Shown: in pieces, positions 49,302 to 59,370 of the stretch
Layout of the letters: each line of letters opens with the position of its first letter
Numbering within the stretch: position 1 is the first letter of the stretch
Assembly: GCF_905220415.1 (NCBI RefSeq)
Contig: NC_059551.1
Span: 7,388,001 to 7,452,000 of the forward strand
Source: Colias croceus
Taxonomy: Eukaryota > Arthropoda > Insecta > Lepidoptera > Pieridae
Reading direction: 5' to 3'
Length of the DNA stretch: 64,000 nucleotides
Translations under genes and position numbers: made by a program
Notes under the pieces: model-generated
Database searches by the model: none
Told to the model about the DNA's origin: nothing
The model's input: the letters and a program-made list of their open reading frames with translations, nothing else

Positions 49302-50386
49302 AATATGGGATAACTACTTACTACAAACTATAGCAGTATAGGGCCGATTAGTTAAAACAGTAAAACTGAACTTTATTACCTATATTAAAGAATGCAGATA
49401 AGTGTATTAATATTTTGTGAACTGAATTAAAAATGTAGGACGTATGAATAAAACAACATGTATGAAATAAACTCAAATTATACGCCTCCAACGTCAAGTA
49501 TTATATATAAGAGCAAAATTAATTTATTTTGACGTGACTAATAAAAAAGTGTTTGTAAACCAAGATCCTAGACTATAGTCGAATAAACACGTCATTATCA
49601 TAAACATATTTTAATTAGCTTCATTGATAAATAAGATTTTATATAGGAAGCCTGAAAAATGTACTATAGTATCCGCTACACCCCTCAATGTATTTTTTGC
49701 CAAATCTGATAAAGCAGTTATGTGGCTTTATGCAACTTAATAGGGTAATTTTTTATCCATAATTTTGGGTAACTTACACGCGCGCGAAATCTGGAAGTGG
49801 TTAGGATATGATCTCGTATTTATAAGGTTTCTTACGCAAAAAAAATGAAATAGGGTAAAGGGTAATTATAATTTTATGGTTATTTGATACGTTGGTTTTG
49901 CTAAAGGCATAGTATTTATATTAATTCTATTTTAATCAAATATCTACAAGCAATGCTTCTGTTTGTCAGAGCACCTTCATATAAAAGACATTTTATATGA
50001 AGGTGCCTTTGCCTTTGACATGTTTTCGGTTAATTCATCTAGTGTATAAATACTCAACATGTTGCACATATCGAAGTATTTTATCAGTAATGAAGCTATT
50101 TAACGATAAATAGTCCACAAGATGTTCCTAACTAAAAAACTAAAGCCTCTTAATTGGCTTCTGAATTTATTCATCCGTTTATTCAAATTAATGTCATACT
50201 AAGACGGACATTTCAATAGTATTTTATGATGGTATTGATATTTCGTTGCTCTTAGCGATTCATTTGACATCATTTATCTAAACTGTCGCCGATTGAATTT
50301 GGAGTTTGCTGGGTTGTTTTAAGGTTGATTTTCGTGTGGGGGATGTTGGTTCAGTCTTTGGTGGCGTTTTATAAGGCGATAAGTGA
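49302..50386. other. Non-coding spacer
   Basis: Nothing recognisable. A local inverted repeat (GCACCTTCATATAAAAGAC against TTTTATATGAAGGTGC) lies near 49.97-50.01 kb. Confidence 0.5.
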
Positions 50387-50407
50387 CACCTGTCTACTTT
50401 TCCCACA
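50387..50407. promoter_or_regulatory. Adjacent E-box and Su(H) site
   Basis: CACCTGT (50387-50393, ACAGGTG on the other strand) and TTCCCACA (50400-50407, TGTGGGAA on the other strand) are six bases apart, the same order and spacing as the pair at 40976-40996. No gene is recognised nearby. The 76-codon frame that follows has no known domain. Confidence 0.35.
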
Positions 50408-50780
50408 GTCCATGGAGTAACGGATGTCGCTTGTCAGTTTATCAGCAGTATGCCTTACAGAACTGTACGCCTACGATAGTTGGGCTGAATTTATTATGTT
50501 TAATATAGGGAGAACAAATGTTTGGCAACACTTTATTGGCCATAAGGTTGAGCAAAGGGTTTTAGATGAACAGCGTCCCGAACAGATAGGAGCTGCGGTA
50601 GCAATCTTTTTCCTGAAGAAAAATAATACATTGAAAAATCCTAATCCTAATTAATTATCTATTTTTCTTTGTAATCCTGACACATTCATCTCCAGATAAT
50701 GCATTATTTTGAAAATAACAACCCATTTGGTGCCAGTTTCCTATGAAAGTGAAAGTTAGCAATATCCCCATAAATAAATA
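50408..50780. other. Non-coding, GC-richer than its surroundings
   Basis: Contains a 76-codon plus-strand frame that I cannot tie to any family. Possibly part of the same regulatory region as the preceding site pair. Confidence 0.4.
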
Positions 50781-51013
50781 TCCATACTAATATTATAAAT
50801 GCGAAAGTAACTCTGTCTGTCTATTACTCAATCACGCCTAAACTACTGAACCAATTTTCATGAAATTTGGCATGGAGATATTTTGATACCCGAGAAAGGA
50901 CATAGGCTACTTTTTATCCCGGGAAAATGACGCAATCCCGGAAATCCCACAGGAACCGGAACTATGCGGGTTTTTCTTTGACTGCGCGGGCGAAGCCGCG
51001 AGCGGTAACCTAG
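50781..51013 (+). mobile_element. Non-autonomous Helitron-like element with (GTCT)n
   Basis: Begins A|TCCATACTAATATTATAAATG, has a short GTCTGTCT tract, the shared body and the terminal hairpin GCGGGCGAAGCCGCGAGC, and ends CTAG|T. It is one of the best preserved copies in the window. Confidence 0.7.
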
Positions 51014-51815
51014 TATGTATACCTATAATTTAGTTATGTATGTCAATTCACTAATTCAGTTATATAGACAGACGTCTATAAAAAATATGTGATAGACAAA
51101 CAGCTAGTTGGATTATTTAGTAATCTACCCATATTGTATAATATGTGATTAAAGGTAAGAACACATAAGCTAAGAACAATTCTGGTATTAGGTACACACG
51201 AGAAGATCTCAAATGTCGCCAACCTTTGGACTATAAAGCGCACGTCCCGTTAAAAGTGTTTACAATCAATTAACTATCCACTTCCTATAACAAGATTACG
51301 CTTAAATAAACACGCGTTATTGATTATACGACACTTTCTTTCCTCTCATTAAACACTGCGGAAGAGATGTTTAACCTTTAAATGGTTTCCTGTGTGCGAC
51401 AAAATCGCAAATCTTTCATGATTTATCACTATATAATTATTTAATTAACAGTATTTAATCGGCTGTTAGCAGCAAAATAAGGTTTTAAGGTATAATAAAA
51501 CACATCGTTACATAACTATTTATTTTTATTTTTGTGGTTTCACAAACTGAATGAATAAATAATAGCTCATAAATGCAAATGACTTTATTTTTAAATCAAA
51601 GATGATCGATGTTAGCTAGAATTACAAACGAGGTAGGTACAACTTTACAGTATGAATATATTATTATGTAGAGTGCGAAATAGAGTCAATGTAAAAAAAA
51701 ATATTATTGAGTGCTAGGTACCGGTTAATTGGTAACATGTCTACTGTAATACCATAGTATAAATACTCAGTGCACACCCTTGCTCTTATAATTTTCCAAC
51801 CTTTAGCACAGAATA
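51014..51815. other. Non-coding spacer
   Basis: AT-rich unique sequence with no gene. Bases 51816-51823 (CTTAAAAG) are the target duplication of the next element. Confidence 0.55.
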
Positions 51816-51823
51816 CTTAAAAG

Positions 51824-52498
51824 TAGGGATGTAACGATACATGATTTTGCCGATACGATACCGATACCGATATTTGTAGTAATGTATCGGCGATACCGAT
51901 ACCGATATCGATGGCTTGGTAGAAAAATAAATACTGAATTATGCATAAAAAGTTACCAACATTTAACAGAGACTCAACTGTTTATCGTATTCTTTTAAAT
52001 AAAAATGCCAAATCAAAAAACAACAAAACCATTTATTTTAGTACTAGCTTTCCGCCCGCGGCTTCGCCCGCGTTTTCAAAGAAAAACCTGTTCCCGTAGG
52101 ATTTCCGGGATAAAACCTATCCTATGTCCTTTCTCGGGTATCAAAATATCTCTATACCAAATTTCATGCAAATTGGTTCTGTAGTTAAAGCGTGATTGAG
52201 TAACAGACAGACAGACAGACAGAGTTACTTTCGCATTTATAATATTAGTATGGATTATTATTTTACAAAGTCAGTTAAACTTTAAGTAATACACATACAA
52301 TCAGTAGATACCTAATAAAAGTTTACTATTGGTAGAGTTTTTTCAGAAAATAAAGTGCGCACGCGCGGGCGACCTCCCGCATCGTTCATTGGGCGCGGTT
52401 TTTTAATTGCTTGATATCGGTATCGGTTGTTTTGTTATCGGCGATACCGATATATCGGCCGATATATCGGTATCGGTATCGGTATCGTTACATCCCTA
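51824..52498. mobile_element. hAT-type MITE interrupted by a Helitron-like copy
   Basis: Ends TAGGGATGTAACGATAC and GTATCGTTACATCCCTA are perfect inverses, flanked by the 8-bp duplication CTTAAAAG (51816-51823 and 52499-52506), as for hAT elements. Both ends are followed by arrays of CGATAC/GATATCGG-type units, so long stretches of the ends are self-complementary. Without the inserted Helitron-like copy it is about 464 bp and has no coding capacity. Confidence 0.8.
52044..52254 (-). mobile_element. Non-autonomous Helitron-like element nested in the hAT MITE
   Basis: Minus strand: A|TCCATACTAATATTATAAATG, (GTCT)n, the shared body and GCGGGCGAAGCCGCGGGCGG, then AAAGCTAG|T. It lies wholly between the ends of the hAT MITE, so it inserted later. 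Confidence 0.7.
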
Positions 52499-52506
52499 CT
52501 TAAAAG

Positions 52507-53324
52507 TATAGGTATAAGTACCAAATGCACCAATACATACCTAGGTACTTATTATACTACTTCATATCTTAGATACTAGGTATCAAAAGTGAAAAGCTTT
52601 TATAGGAAACGAGTGTGACTGTTTACAGTTTGGTTCAGACACAAGTCTGTAGGTATTTGACCTATGAAAGTTCATGAATGCAATATTAGTTTATTATCTA
52701 CATTCTAAACTATGAAGTATACATACTTAAATAGCAAATTGGTCTCTTTTCATTCTACTTTAGGTATTAACAAAAGTTCTTCTACAGAAATCATCGTCCC
52801 AACATGAAACGCAAAACAGCTCAACTAAAAATAACTACCCCTCAATCATCCATCAAATCAAAGAACATAATTTAATTGCAATCACAACTCCCTCAAATTG
52901 CGTCCAGATTGCTCACCATCCGCATGAAGACATCACATTGAAATAAATGAATCGTAAAACACGCCACGATCGTTAACACAATAAATCGTTTTAAAAGGAT
53001 CTGCGGTTTTTATAGTCTGTGATTTGTGGACAATGACATGATGTCCTGTTGAAATATTATGAGTCTTTAACAGTATAAGGTATGGGTTTAACTGGACTTG
53101 CTGGTTTAATATATTAGGTACTAGATATTACCTGTGAATGTGAACCGCGCATGATGTAAAAACATGAACGTAGTTTGCATTAAAAGCTCATAAAACAATG
53201 AATTAAAATAATTGTGGAAGTAGAAAATTGTATACAACAAAATTCGAATTTATTCAATTTTAATTGACAATTAAAATAAAAGTTCTTTATGTATTCAAAG
53301 CGAGATCAATTACGTCAAACTATA
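52507..53324. other. Non-coding spacer
   Basis: No gene or defined repeat recognised. Confidence 0.55.
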
Positions 53325-53528
53325 TCTATACCTACTAATATTATAAAGCTGAAGAGTTTGTTTGTTTGAACGCGCTAATCTCGGGAATTACTGGTCCGAT
53401 TTGAAAAATTATTTCGGTGTTAGATAGCCCATTAATCGAGGAATGCTATAGGCTATAATAATATATCATCTCGCTATAAAGACCAACAGGTGCGGAGCAC
53501 TGCGGGTAAAACCGCGGAGCACAGCTAG
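53325..53528 (+). mobile_element. Non-autonomous Helitron-like element, GAAGAGTTTGTTTG subfamily
   Basis: Begins A|TCTATACCTACTAATATTAT and ends GCGGAGCACAGCTAG|T, so it shares termini with the (GTCT)n copies. The body is different (GCTGAAGAGTTTGTTTG, GCTATAGGCTATAATA, GACCAACAGGTGCGGAGC). A sister copy lies at 61.2-61.4 kb. Confidence 0.65.
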
Positions 53529-53726
53529 TAGATAATATTTACCACATATAAAATAGTACACTAGATACTAAATACTAAAGTTTTAAAACTTGTATCTAAA
53601 AATATATCAGAACTGATTTATTCGACCCAAAAAGCTCCATAATATAAATGAAGATAAACAAGTCGACTCTACTTAAGTTTTGTGATTATACATAAACAAA
53701 ATGTTTGTAAATATTAATCATTAGGT

Positions 53727-54014
53727 AGTTAAACTTTGCGGGAGCGATTTGACTTTTTTAAAAAAAAAGAAATAAAATAAAATTAAAATTAAACTTATTT
53801 AATTACTTAACTATAACAAGTGGACGATTTGGAGTCACAAATGTTAATGCCAGAATTACATGCAATGATACAAGCGATACCTTATTGCGAAACAAATGTT
53901 TTCCATTATGTGGAATGCTTATGTTAAATTGCAAGAACTCTCCGGTGGTCTTGCTGAGGCCAGCGGAAGGCTATTGCTCAACCTAACACAGAGGGTTGGG
54001 GTGGATGCGTAACT
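53727..54014 (-). repeat. 3' LTR
   Basis: 288 bp, identical to the other LTR as far as I can compare. It has the short inverted ends AGTTA/TAACT. The last codons of the env remnant lie inside it. No TATA box is evident. Confidence 0.95.
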
Positions 54015-55339
54015 CCTCCCTCCTTAAGTGCGAAATTATCGGTTTGTTCATTTTTAATAACTATCCGATGATTTCGCAGACACATTACATATTTTAATAT
54101 CTTATAACGAAGTAAGTAAAGTAAAAATAGAATTACAAGTACAAAGATTAAAAATAGAGACGTATAGCCTAAAGTAGCACTGAATCTAAAGTTTCTTTCA
54201 CTGTTAACCATTTCACTATCACTGAACACTGATTGCTTTAATATCGTTGACATATATTTAACTTTGTTCAAGTTGATTCCTCGCATATTGAGTACACGAG
54301 TACTGGATAATGTTGGAGTTCTATTCACAGGTAATTGCGGCAAAACTATAATTTTTGTTCGTTCTACAGGATCATTCTCAGTGATTACTTAGTGAGGGCG
54401 AATCGTTATATTCTGGATCTCGATGCTACATGGTTCGTCGATGGTCATTATGTATGTGCCCACGACAGGATATTTGCTGCCATCACCATTGCAAATTTGA
54501 GTCAGAGTATTTCTGTATTGTGAGAAAAGTATCCAACTTATAGATGTGATTCTTTGAATTCTTACATTCTCTATATTGATTAGCTGTTGTTCGCAGTGCA
54601 TTGGGTTTCCTTCAAATTTAAGCAGTTGTTCTATGCAAGTATTTTCAGGATAAGGCGTTTGATTTCGTTCATCGCATAGAAATTGTTCTCCAGCAGCGAG
54701 CGATCGGCACGGTTTTACGATCGGTAAGTATTGCATCCCCTTTGCCAACAGGTAAGGATATTTAGGAAAAATGGAAAGGGTTTTACTATCGGAAGCACGG
54801 TACATAGGTATAGAGTATAATTTGTAATAGTTATAAGTATAATTATCTGTAATTGAAACCTCCATTATGAACGTAATCTGGTTTTGTTTAATATATGATT
54901 TAACATTAATAGTTTCTTCTAGTTTTACTAAATTTGCCTCACTCGCTTTAAACACTAAACTTTCAGTTTGAGATATAAGAACTAAATGTTGCAACAACTC
55001 TGTAGAATTAATAATGCTTTGATGTAGTATGGATACTTTACTAAATGCTAGAGCAGTCTCTACTTCCCCTAATTTTATAAAAATAGTACGAAAGTTACTT
55101 ACAAATAAATTTAAAAGGCTTACAACATAAGTAGTATAAACCCAATGATTATCCTTAGATGCTAATTCCTTAATCATAGATTCTACAATTTTTAAACGCT
55201 TATCTAATATATTAGAATTTTGATTTAAGACTTCAGTAGAATTGATAAAACTATAGAGGATTTTATATATTAAAGTAATTTTATTTCTAATGATAGTTTG
55301 ATCGTTTTCAAGTTTAGGTGTAAGTTTATCGTATCTCAT
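53978..55339 (-). pseudogene. env-like remnant, N-terminally truncated and interrupted
   Basis: One frame runs through with a single in-frame TAA at 54389-54391. The upstream part (316 codons) has a heptad-rich region and then a cysteine-rich region, resembling the membrane-fusion half of errantivirus Env, a relative of baculovirus F protein. The downstream part holds a hydrophobic membrane anchor (about 54110-54163) followed by a basic cytoplasmic tail that ends inside the LTR. No signal peptide, surface subunit or furin-type site precedes it: pol ends only 76 bases upstream, and a TGA stands about seven codons before the first ATG. It is not expected to make a functional envelope protein. 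Confidence 0.7.
54015..54025 (-). promoter_or_regulatory. Polypurine tract
   Basis: AAGGAGGGAGG directly abuts the 3' LTR in the element's sense, the expected plus-strand primer for reverse transcription. Confidence 0.75.
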
Positions 55340-55415
55340 TGCGTCACTATAGTCTAAATTTCAGGTTATGTTTAAGAGGTTGTAGTTGAAGTTTCCAGCG
55401 CGGACCTCATCACTA

Positions 55416-57164
55416 TCAGCCAACACCACAACGCGGAGGGCGTTTTACATTTTTAATAGGGACCTTAGTCTTCCTTTTACCAATCTCTATCGGTATAACG
55501 TTCCTTGAACCTTGTCCTATAACCTTAGCTTTATGGAATCGCGGCTTATCCTTGCTTTTTCGCTTATTAACGTCTTTCGCAAATATAATTTTTCCTGATG
55601 GGAGACTGATTTGATCTTCACCACCTCTCCTATCCTTTACTTTTTGCTTAGTTTCGATCATTTTATCTGCTAAATGTTTATATAGAACCTTTAAACATTT
55701 TGCATGGTCCTTAACCAATTGCTGTACATAATGCTTCTCGAAATCTGCGTTAAATAAGCTACCTGAATCCGTGTGACCAAATACGACTTCAAAAGGGGTT
55801 AAGCCCGTAACTGAATGAATTGAACTATTATAGGCAATAATTGAATACATCATTACTGATGCTGCATCCGTGCATTTCTCTTCGTATTTCGCACATCTAT
55901 AAATTTCACTAATGGTCGAATGTAAACGCTCAATTAATCCCATTGAATTAGGATTATTAGGTGAGCCGATATGAAGCTCAATTTTATGTAAATTCAAAAA
56001 TTCTTTCATTAGCTCATTATTAAATTCACTACCGGGATCTGAACTAATCTTTCTAGGAGTGCCGTAAAACGAAAAATACTTCATGAGTGCACGCACTACT
56101 TCTGCCGTTGATCTATTGTCTATTGGAATGGCTTGACCTAACTTACTAAATGCGTCGATAACAGTTAAGTAATAATTTCCTTCTATCTGAAAAATATCAA
56201 TAAATATTTCTTGGAACGGCGCGTCTTGTGTTTGAGTTAACTGTAAAATGGGTTTAAAGGGATTACGATCATACTTCATTTTAGAACACGTTTCACAAGC
56301 ATTAATAAGGGCTGAAATAGTTTCCTGCATATTGTGCCAAAAATAATTTCTACGTATACTTGCTAGAGTCTCTTTAATACCGCGGTGACACGTTTTGCCT
56401 TGATGGTGTTTTATTATAATAGCCTTTTGTTCCTTCTCATCTTCTATAAAAACTACACGCTCCGTACATTCAAATAGCAATACTGTATCCTTTCTAAATA
56501 ATTCTATGACAATGCTAGTGAACTGTTTGCGATGTTCATCATCTTCGAAATAAATGAAATACTTAACTTTTGGTTTAATATACTCTTTTAAAAATTGTTT
56601 TACTAGATCCGGCTTATTAGTAGGCAAGAAAACTTCTAAAACCTTTTGCTTTTCACGTGAAAGGTCGTGAACTTGCATTTCGTTCTTAAACCACGTATAT
56701 ACTAAAATTTGATTTGGTTTTGTGTCTATTGCTTCATGTAATATAGGTATACCGGACGATTCTACTATATTAGCTGAATGAACTGTATCCGATTTCGACG
56801 TTATAGATGGTGACCTGACTGGGTAATCACATGTTCTAGGAGAACTCATCGCCGTTAGAGTTTCAGAGTCGGGAATAGATATCGTTTCACTAGAATCGCG
56901 TTCTGATATAGTAATTGTACTAGAGTCGTTACGCGTTCTTGGCCTATTGTCTCTATCGCCTATATTAACAACCATAGATTCGCTTTCGTTATCGGAATGC
57001 GTAGCGTTAACCCTAATTTTAGATAAAGCGTCCGCGTTTAAATTTTGCTTCCCATTATCAATCACAAATTTGGAATTAATTTCAGAAATATAAATATGTG
57101 GCAATTTCAGATTTGGATCGCAATTTGATTCTACGATTTTTTCTTGGTAGAGGCTTTCGTTTGA
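55416..57164 (-). CDS. Shortened pol: protease start joined to RNase H tail, then integrase
   Basis: After a -1 shift from gag the frame is open for 583 codons. Its first part ends in a protease-like stretch (KFVID at about 57057-57068, just where the Asp-Thr-Gly active site would fall) and passes directly into NLNADALS, the conserved end of RNase H. The protease core, reverse transcriptase and most of RNase H are therefore deleted without breaking the frame. The integrase looks complete: a His2-Cys2 zinc-binding region (HHQGKTCH, CETC) and the catalytic triad Asp303, Asp356, Glu392 (numbered from the LPHIY leucine at 57104) with 35 residues between the last two, followed by a basic C-terminal domain. 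Integrase would insert the DNA copy, but the product cannot reverse transcribe by itself. Confidence 0.8.
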   Translation of the reverse strand, partial: SNESLYQEKIVESNCDPNLKLPHIYISEINSKFVIDNGKQNLNADALSKIRVNATHSDNESESMVVNIGDRDNRPRTRNDSSTITISERDSSETISIPDSETLTAMSSPRTCDYPVRSPSITSKSDTVHSANIVESSGIPILHEAIDTKPNQILVYTWFKNEMQVHDLSREKQKVLEVFLPTNKPDLVKQFLKEYIKPKVKYFIYFEDDEHRKQFTSIVIELFRKDTVLLFECTERVVFIEDEKEQKAIIIKHHQGKTCHRGIKETLASIRRNYFWHNMQETISALINACETCSKMKYDRNPFKPILQLTQTQDAPFQEIFIDIFQIEGNYYLTVIDAFSKLGQAIPIDNRSTAEVVRALMKYFSFYGTPRKISSDPGSEFNNELMKEFLNLHKIELHIGSPNNPNSMGLIERLHSTISEIYRCAKYEEKCTDAASVMMYSIIAYNSSIHSVTGLTPFEVVFGHTDSGSLFNADFEKHYVQQLVKDHAKCLKVLYKHLADKMIETKQKVKDRRGGEDQISLPSGKIIFAKDVNKRKSKDKPRFHKAKVIGQGSRNVIPIEIGKRKTKVPIKNVKRPPRCGVG

Positions 57165-58402
57165 AAATTTTTTTTATCAGACGGAAGCACATTAATGTCT
57201 TGAGTATCGTCAGTGGGTGTATAAATCTCATTCTCATCGTATTCGCAATTCGTATCGTAAGGATTACAGCCATAGTAATTGGTATAGTCGTAAGGATTAT
57301 AGCTATAGTAATTCGTATAGTCGTAAGGATTGTAGTTATAGTAATAATTGTCATTATGTAAGTCGGTTTCGTTCACTCTAAAACCTGGCTGAGTTATATT
57401 TTGTGGTCGAGGGGGTGCTGTCCTCATGGAAACGTCAGTAGTCTCAAAGTGGTTATTTTGAGGAGGTCTTTGACCAAAATTCTGTGGCGTTATACCAAAA
57501 GTTTGAGGAGGCCTATAACCAAATTGTGGGTTTTGATTAAATGTTGGCCTATAACCAAATTGTGGATTTTGATTGAATGAAGGCCTATACCCGAACTGTG
57601 GGTTATTATTAAATGGTTGTTGAGGTGTAAATTTAAAACCAAATTTTGCCTGCTGTGCATTTTGAGGTACATTTGGTATCCCAAAATTAAATCTTTGTTG
57701 AGGATTATTTTGTAAAAATTGGGGCACCGTAACGTTAGGCGTTTGCCTCGGCAGCGTTGTATTATTGTGGATACGATTGCGCGATTGGTATTGCTCGTGA
57801 AAATTAACTTCTTCTAAAACGATTTCTAAAGCCTGTTCTAATGTACTAGGTGATTTCAGTCTTACAATACGCACCATGCTTTCGGGCAAATTATATAAGA
57901 AAACGTTCAGGGCTGTATGATTATAAATCGCAATTTTCGCGCGTTTAATTTCCATATCTACCGATAAATTTACCTTCGATATTAATAATGATCGAATATT
58001 CTGTATCCTATTACAAAATTCAAGGTAACTTTCGCCGGATTTAATTTTACAGGACTCGAGAGATATTTTTATGCAATCCTCACTACGCGGATCACCAAAA
58101 TGCTGTTCTAGTAATTCCTTTAAAGCGGGCCAAGTATTAATGTCTTCGCGCTCCGATAATAACGCGGCGGCATCGCCTATTAATCTACTAGTTATGGCAT
58201 GTAAAACGTATATATTCTGTTCTTCATGCCCTCTAAATTTATTAATTATATATTCACATTTTCGAAAGAATAAATTCAAAATTCTTTTGTCTCCACCAAA
58301 AAGAGGAATAAGCTTTAACATATCACTCGGAATTGTTATTACGTTTACGCTTTCCATGTTAAATAAGTACAGAGTAATTAAAGTTCTGAAGTCTTTAACC
58401 AA
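57131..58402 (-). CDS. gag of the errantivirus-like element
   Basis: Up to 423 codons. A start at the internal ATG 58357 (MESVNVITIPSDML) is as likely as the first ATG at 58402. The N-terminal 230 residues are a Gypsy-type capsid domain (WPALKELLEQHFGDPRS, then GESYLEFCNRIQNI). There is no CCHC zinc knuckle, as usual for errantiviruses. The C-terminal part is low-complexity, Asn/Gln/Pro-rich, with three tandem NPQFGYRP units (57510-57600) and then two NPYDYTNYY units (about 57.25-57.35 kb). The frame ends at TAG 57131-57133, downstream of a slippery heptamer. It is intact, so this copy could supply capsid protein. Confidence 0.85.
   Translation of the reverse strand: MVKDFRTLITLYLFNMESVNVITIPSDMLKLIPLFGGDKRILNLFFRKCEYIINKFRGHEEQNIYVLHAITSRLIGDAAALLSEREDINTWPALKELLEQHFGDPRSEDCIKISLESCKIKSGESYLEFCNRIQNIRSLLISKVNLSVDMEIKRAKIAIYNHTALNVFLYNLPESMVRIVRLKSPSTLEQALEIVLEEVNFHEQYQSRNRIHNNTTLPRQTPNVTVPQFLQNNPQQRFNFGIPNVPQNAQQAKFGFKFTPQQPFNNNPQFGYRPSFNQNPQFGYRPTFNQNPQFGYRPPQTFGITPQNFGQRPPQNNHFETTDVSMRTAPPRPQNITQPGFRVNETDLHNDNYYYNYNPYDYTNYYSYNPYDYTNYYGCNPYDTNCEYDENEIYTPTDDTQDINVLPSDKKNFQTKASTKKKS
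57164..57170 (-). promoter_or_regulatory. -1 ribosomal frameshift site A AAT TTT
   Basis: In gag frame the codons are AAA AAT TTT CAA, giving the heptamer A AAT TTT of the X XXY YYZ type. A -1 slip enters the pol frame, which is open from here to 55416, while gag ends 10 codons later. Confidence 0.7.
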
Positions 58403-59062
58403 TTACAATAATTTCGAATTATAAAAATCACACACACACAGAAATCAATTAAAACACAATATAATAAAAATTATTAAAATATAGCAGAATAAAAATTATA
58501 TGTTATCAATTACTATAAAAATTAAACTTGAAGTAAAGTGAATCACATATAAAATATAAAATTTATTAATTGAATTACGATCAATTTTGAGATCATTTAA
58601 ATCAATTAATATTAATATTTCTTTATGCAAAAATTCATTTACTTTTCTTATGTAAAACTTTTATTTAAGTTACATTCTATAGCTAATTAGTCTGTGCAGA
58701 GTTTTATGCAAGACAATTCTTAGAATTAAATACGATATTCCTTATTGTATAAGTTATAACTAATTACTGATTTAATAGAATTTCATATTAAAACCAGATC
58801 CGTTATAATGAGAGACGTTCAATCCCAAAATAACAGTTAAAAAAAATAATTAAAAGTCAAAATTACACTCTCGTGAAAAGGATATAGGAATATATCAGAA
58901 AGGATGGCAAAAAGTTTTACTCACCAACCGATCGTCGATCCCATGTCCTCGTCGTGGTCGTTTAACAAATTTATTTTTCGGTTCTTTTAGGATAGCACGG
59001 CCTTTATAGCAATGTTCTAGGGCTAATTTTGAAGACCTCTAGACATGCAGACCTTATATGGC
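58403..59062 (-). other. Leader region of the LTR element
   Basis: About 660 bases between primer-binding site and gag, AT-rich and without a long open frame. In errantiviruses this region holds the splice donor for env and the packaging signal. I cannot place them. Confidence 0.5.
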
Positions 59063-59063
59063 T

Positions 59064-59081
59064 ATCCTACCGGCTGCGCCA
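59064..59081 (-). promoter_or_regulatory. Primer-binding site, tRNA-Ser type
   Basis: Read on the minus strand: TGGCGCAGCCGGTAGGAT, with the T shared with the LTR end. TGGCGCAGTCG would be complementary to the 3' end of insect tRNA-Ser, so there is one apparent mismatch. This type of overlap and primer is known in errantiviruses such as 17.6 and 297. Confidence 0.6.
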
Positions 59082-59368
59082 GTTAAACTTTGCGGGAGCG
59101 ATTTGACTTTTTTAAAAAAAAAGAAATAAAATAAAATTAAAATTAAACTTATTTAATTACTTAACTATAACAAGTGGACGATTTGGAGTCACAAATGTTA
59201 ATGCCAGAATTACATGCAATGATACAAGCGATACCTTATTGCGAAACAAATGTTTTCCATTATGTGGAATGCTTATGTTAAATTGCAAGAACTCTCCGGT
59301 GGTCTTGCTGAGGCCAGCGGAAGGCTATTGCTCAACCTAACACAGAGGGTTGGGGTGGATGCGTAACT
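59081..59368 (-). repeat. 5' LTR
   Basis: 288 bp, matching the 3' LTR at every position I compared, including its T6A9 run. Confidence 0.95.
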
Positions 59369-59370
59369 AG

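Noticed and set aside
30000..52000. A neighbouring E(spl) bHLH gene next to the Bearded-like gene
   Set aside because: I looked for a basic helix-loop-helix frame and a WRPW end in the translated frames and saw none. It may lie outside the window.
57098..57361. Plus-strand Ile/Val-rich frame opposite gag
   Set aside because: It is the antisense of the Tyr/Asn-rich gag repeats.
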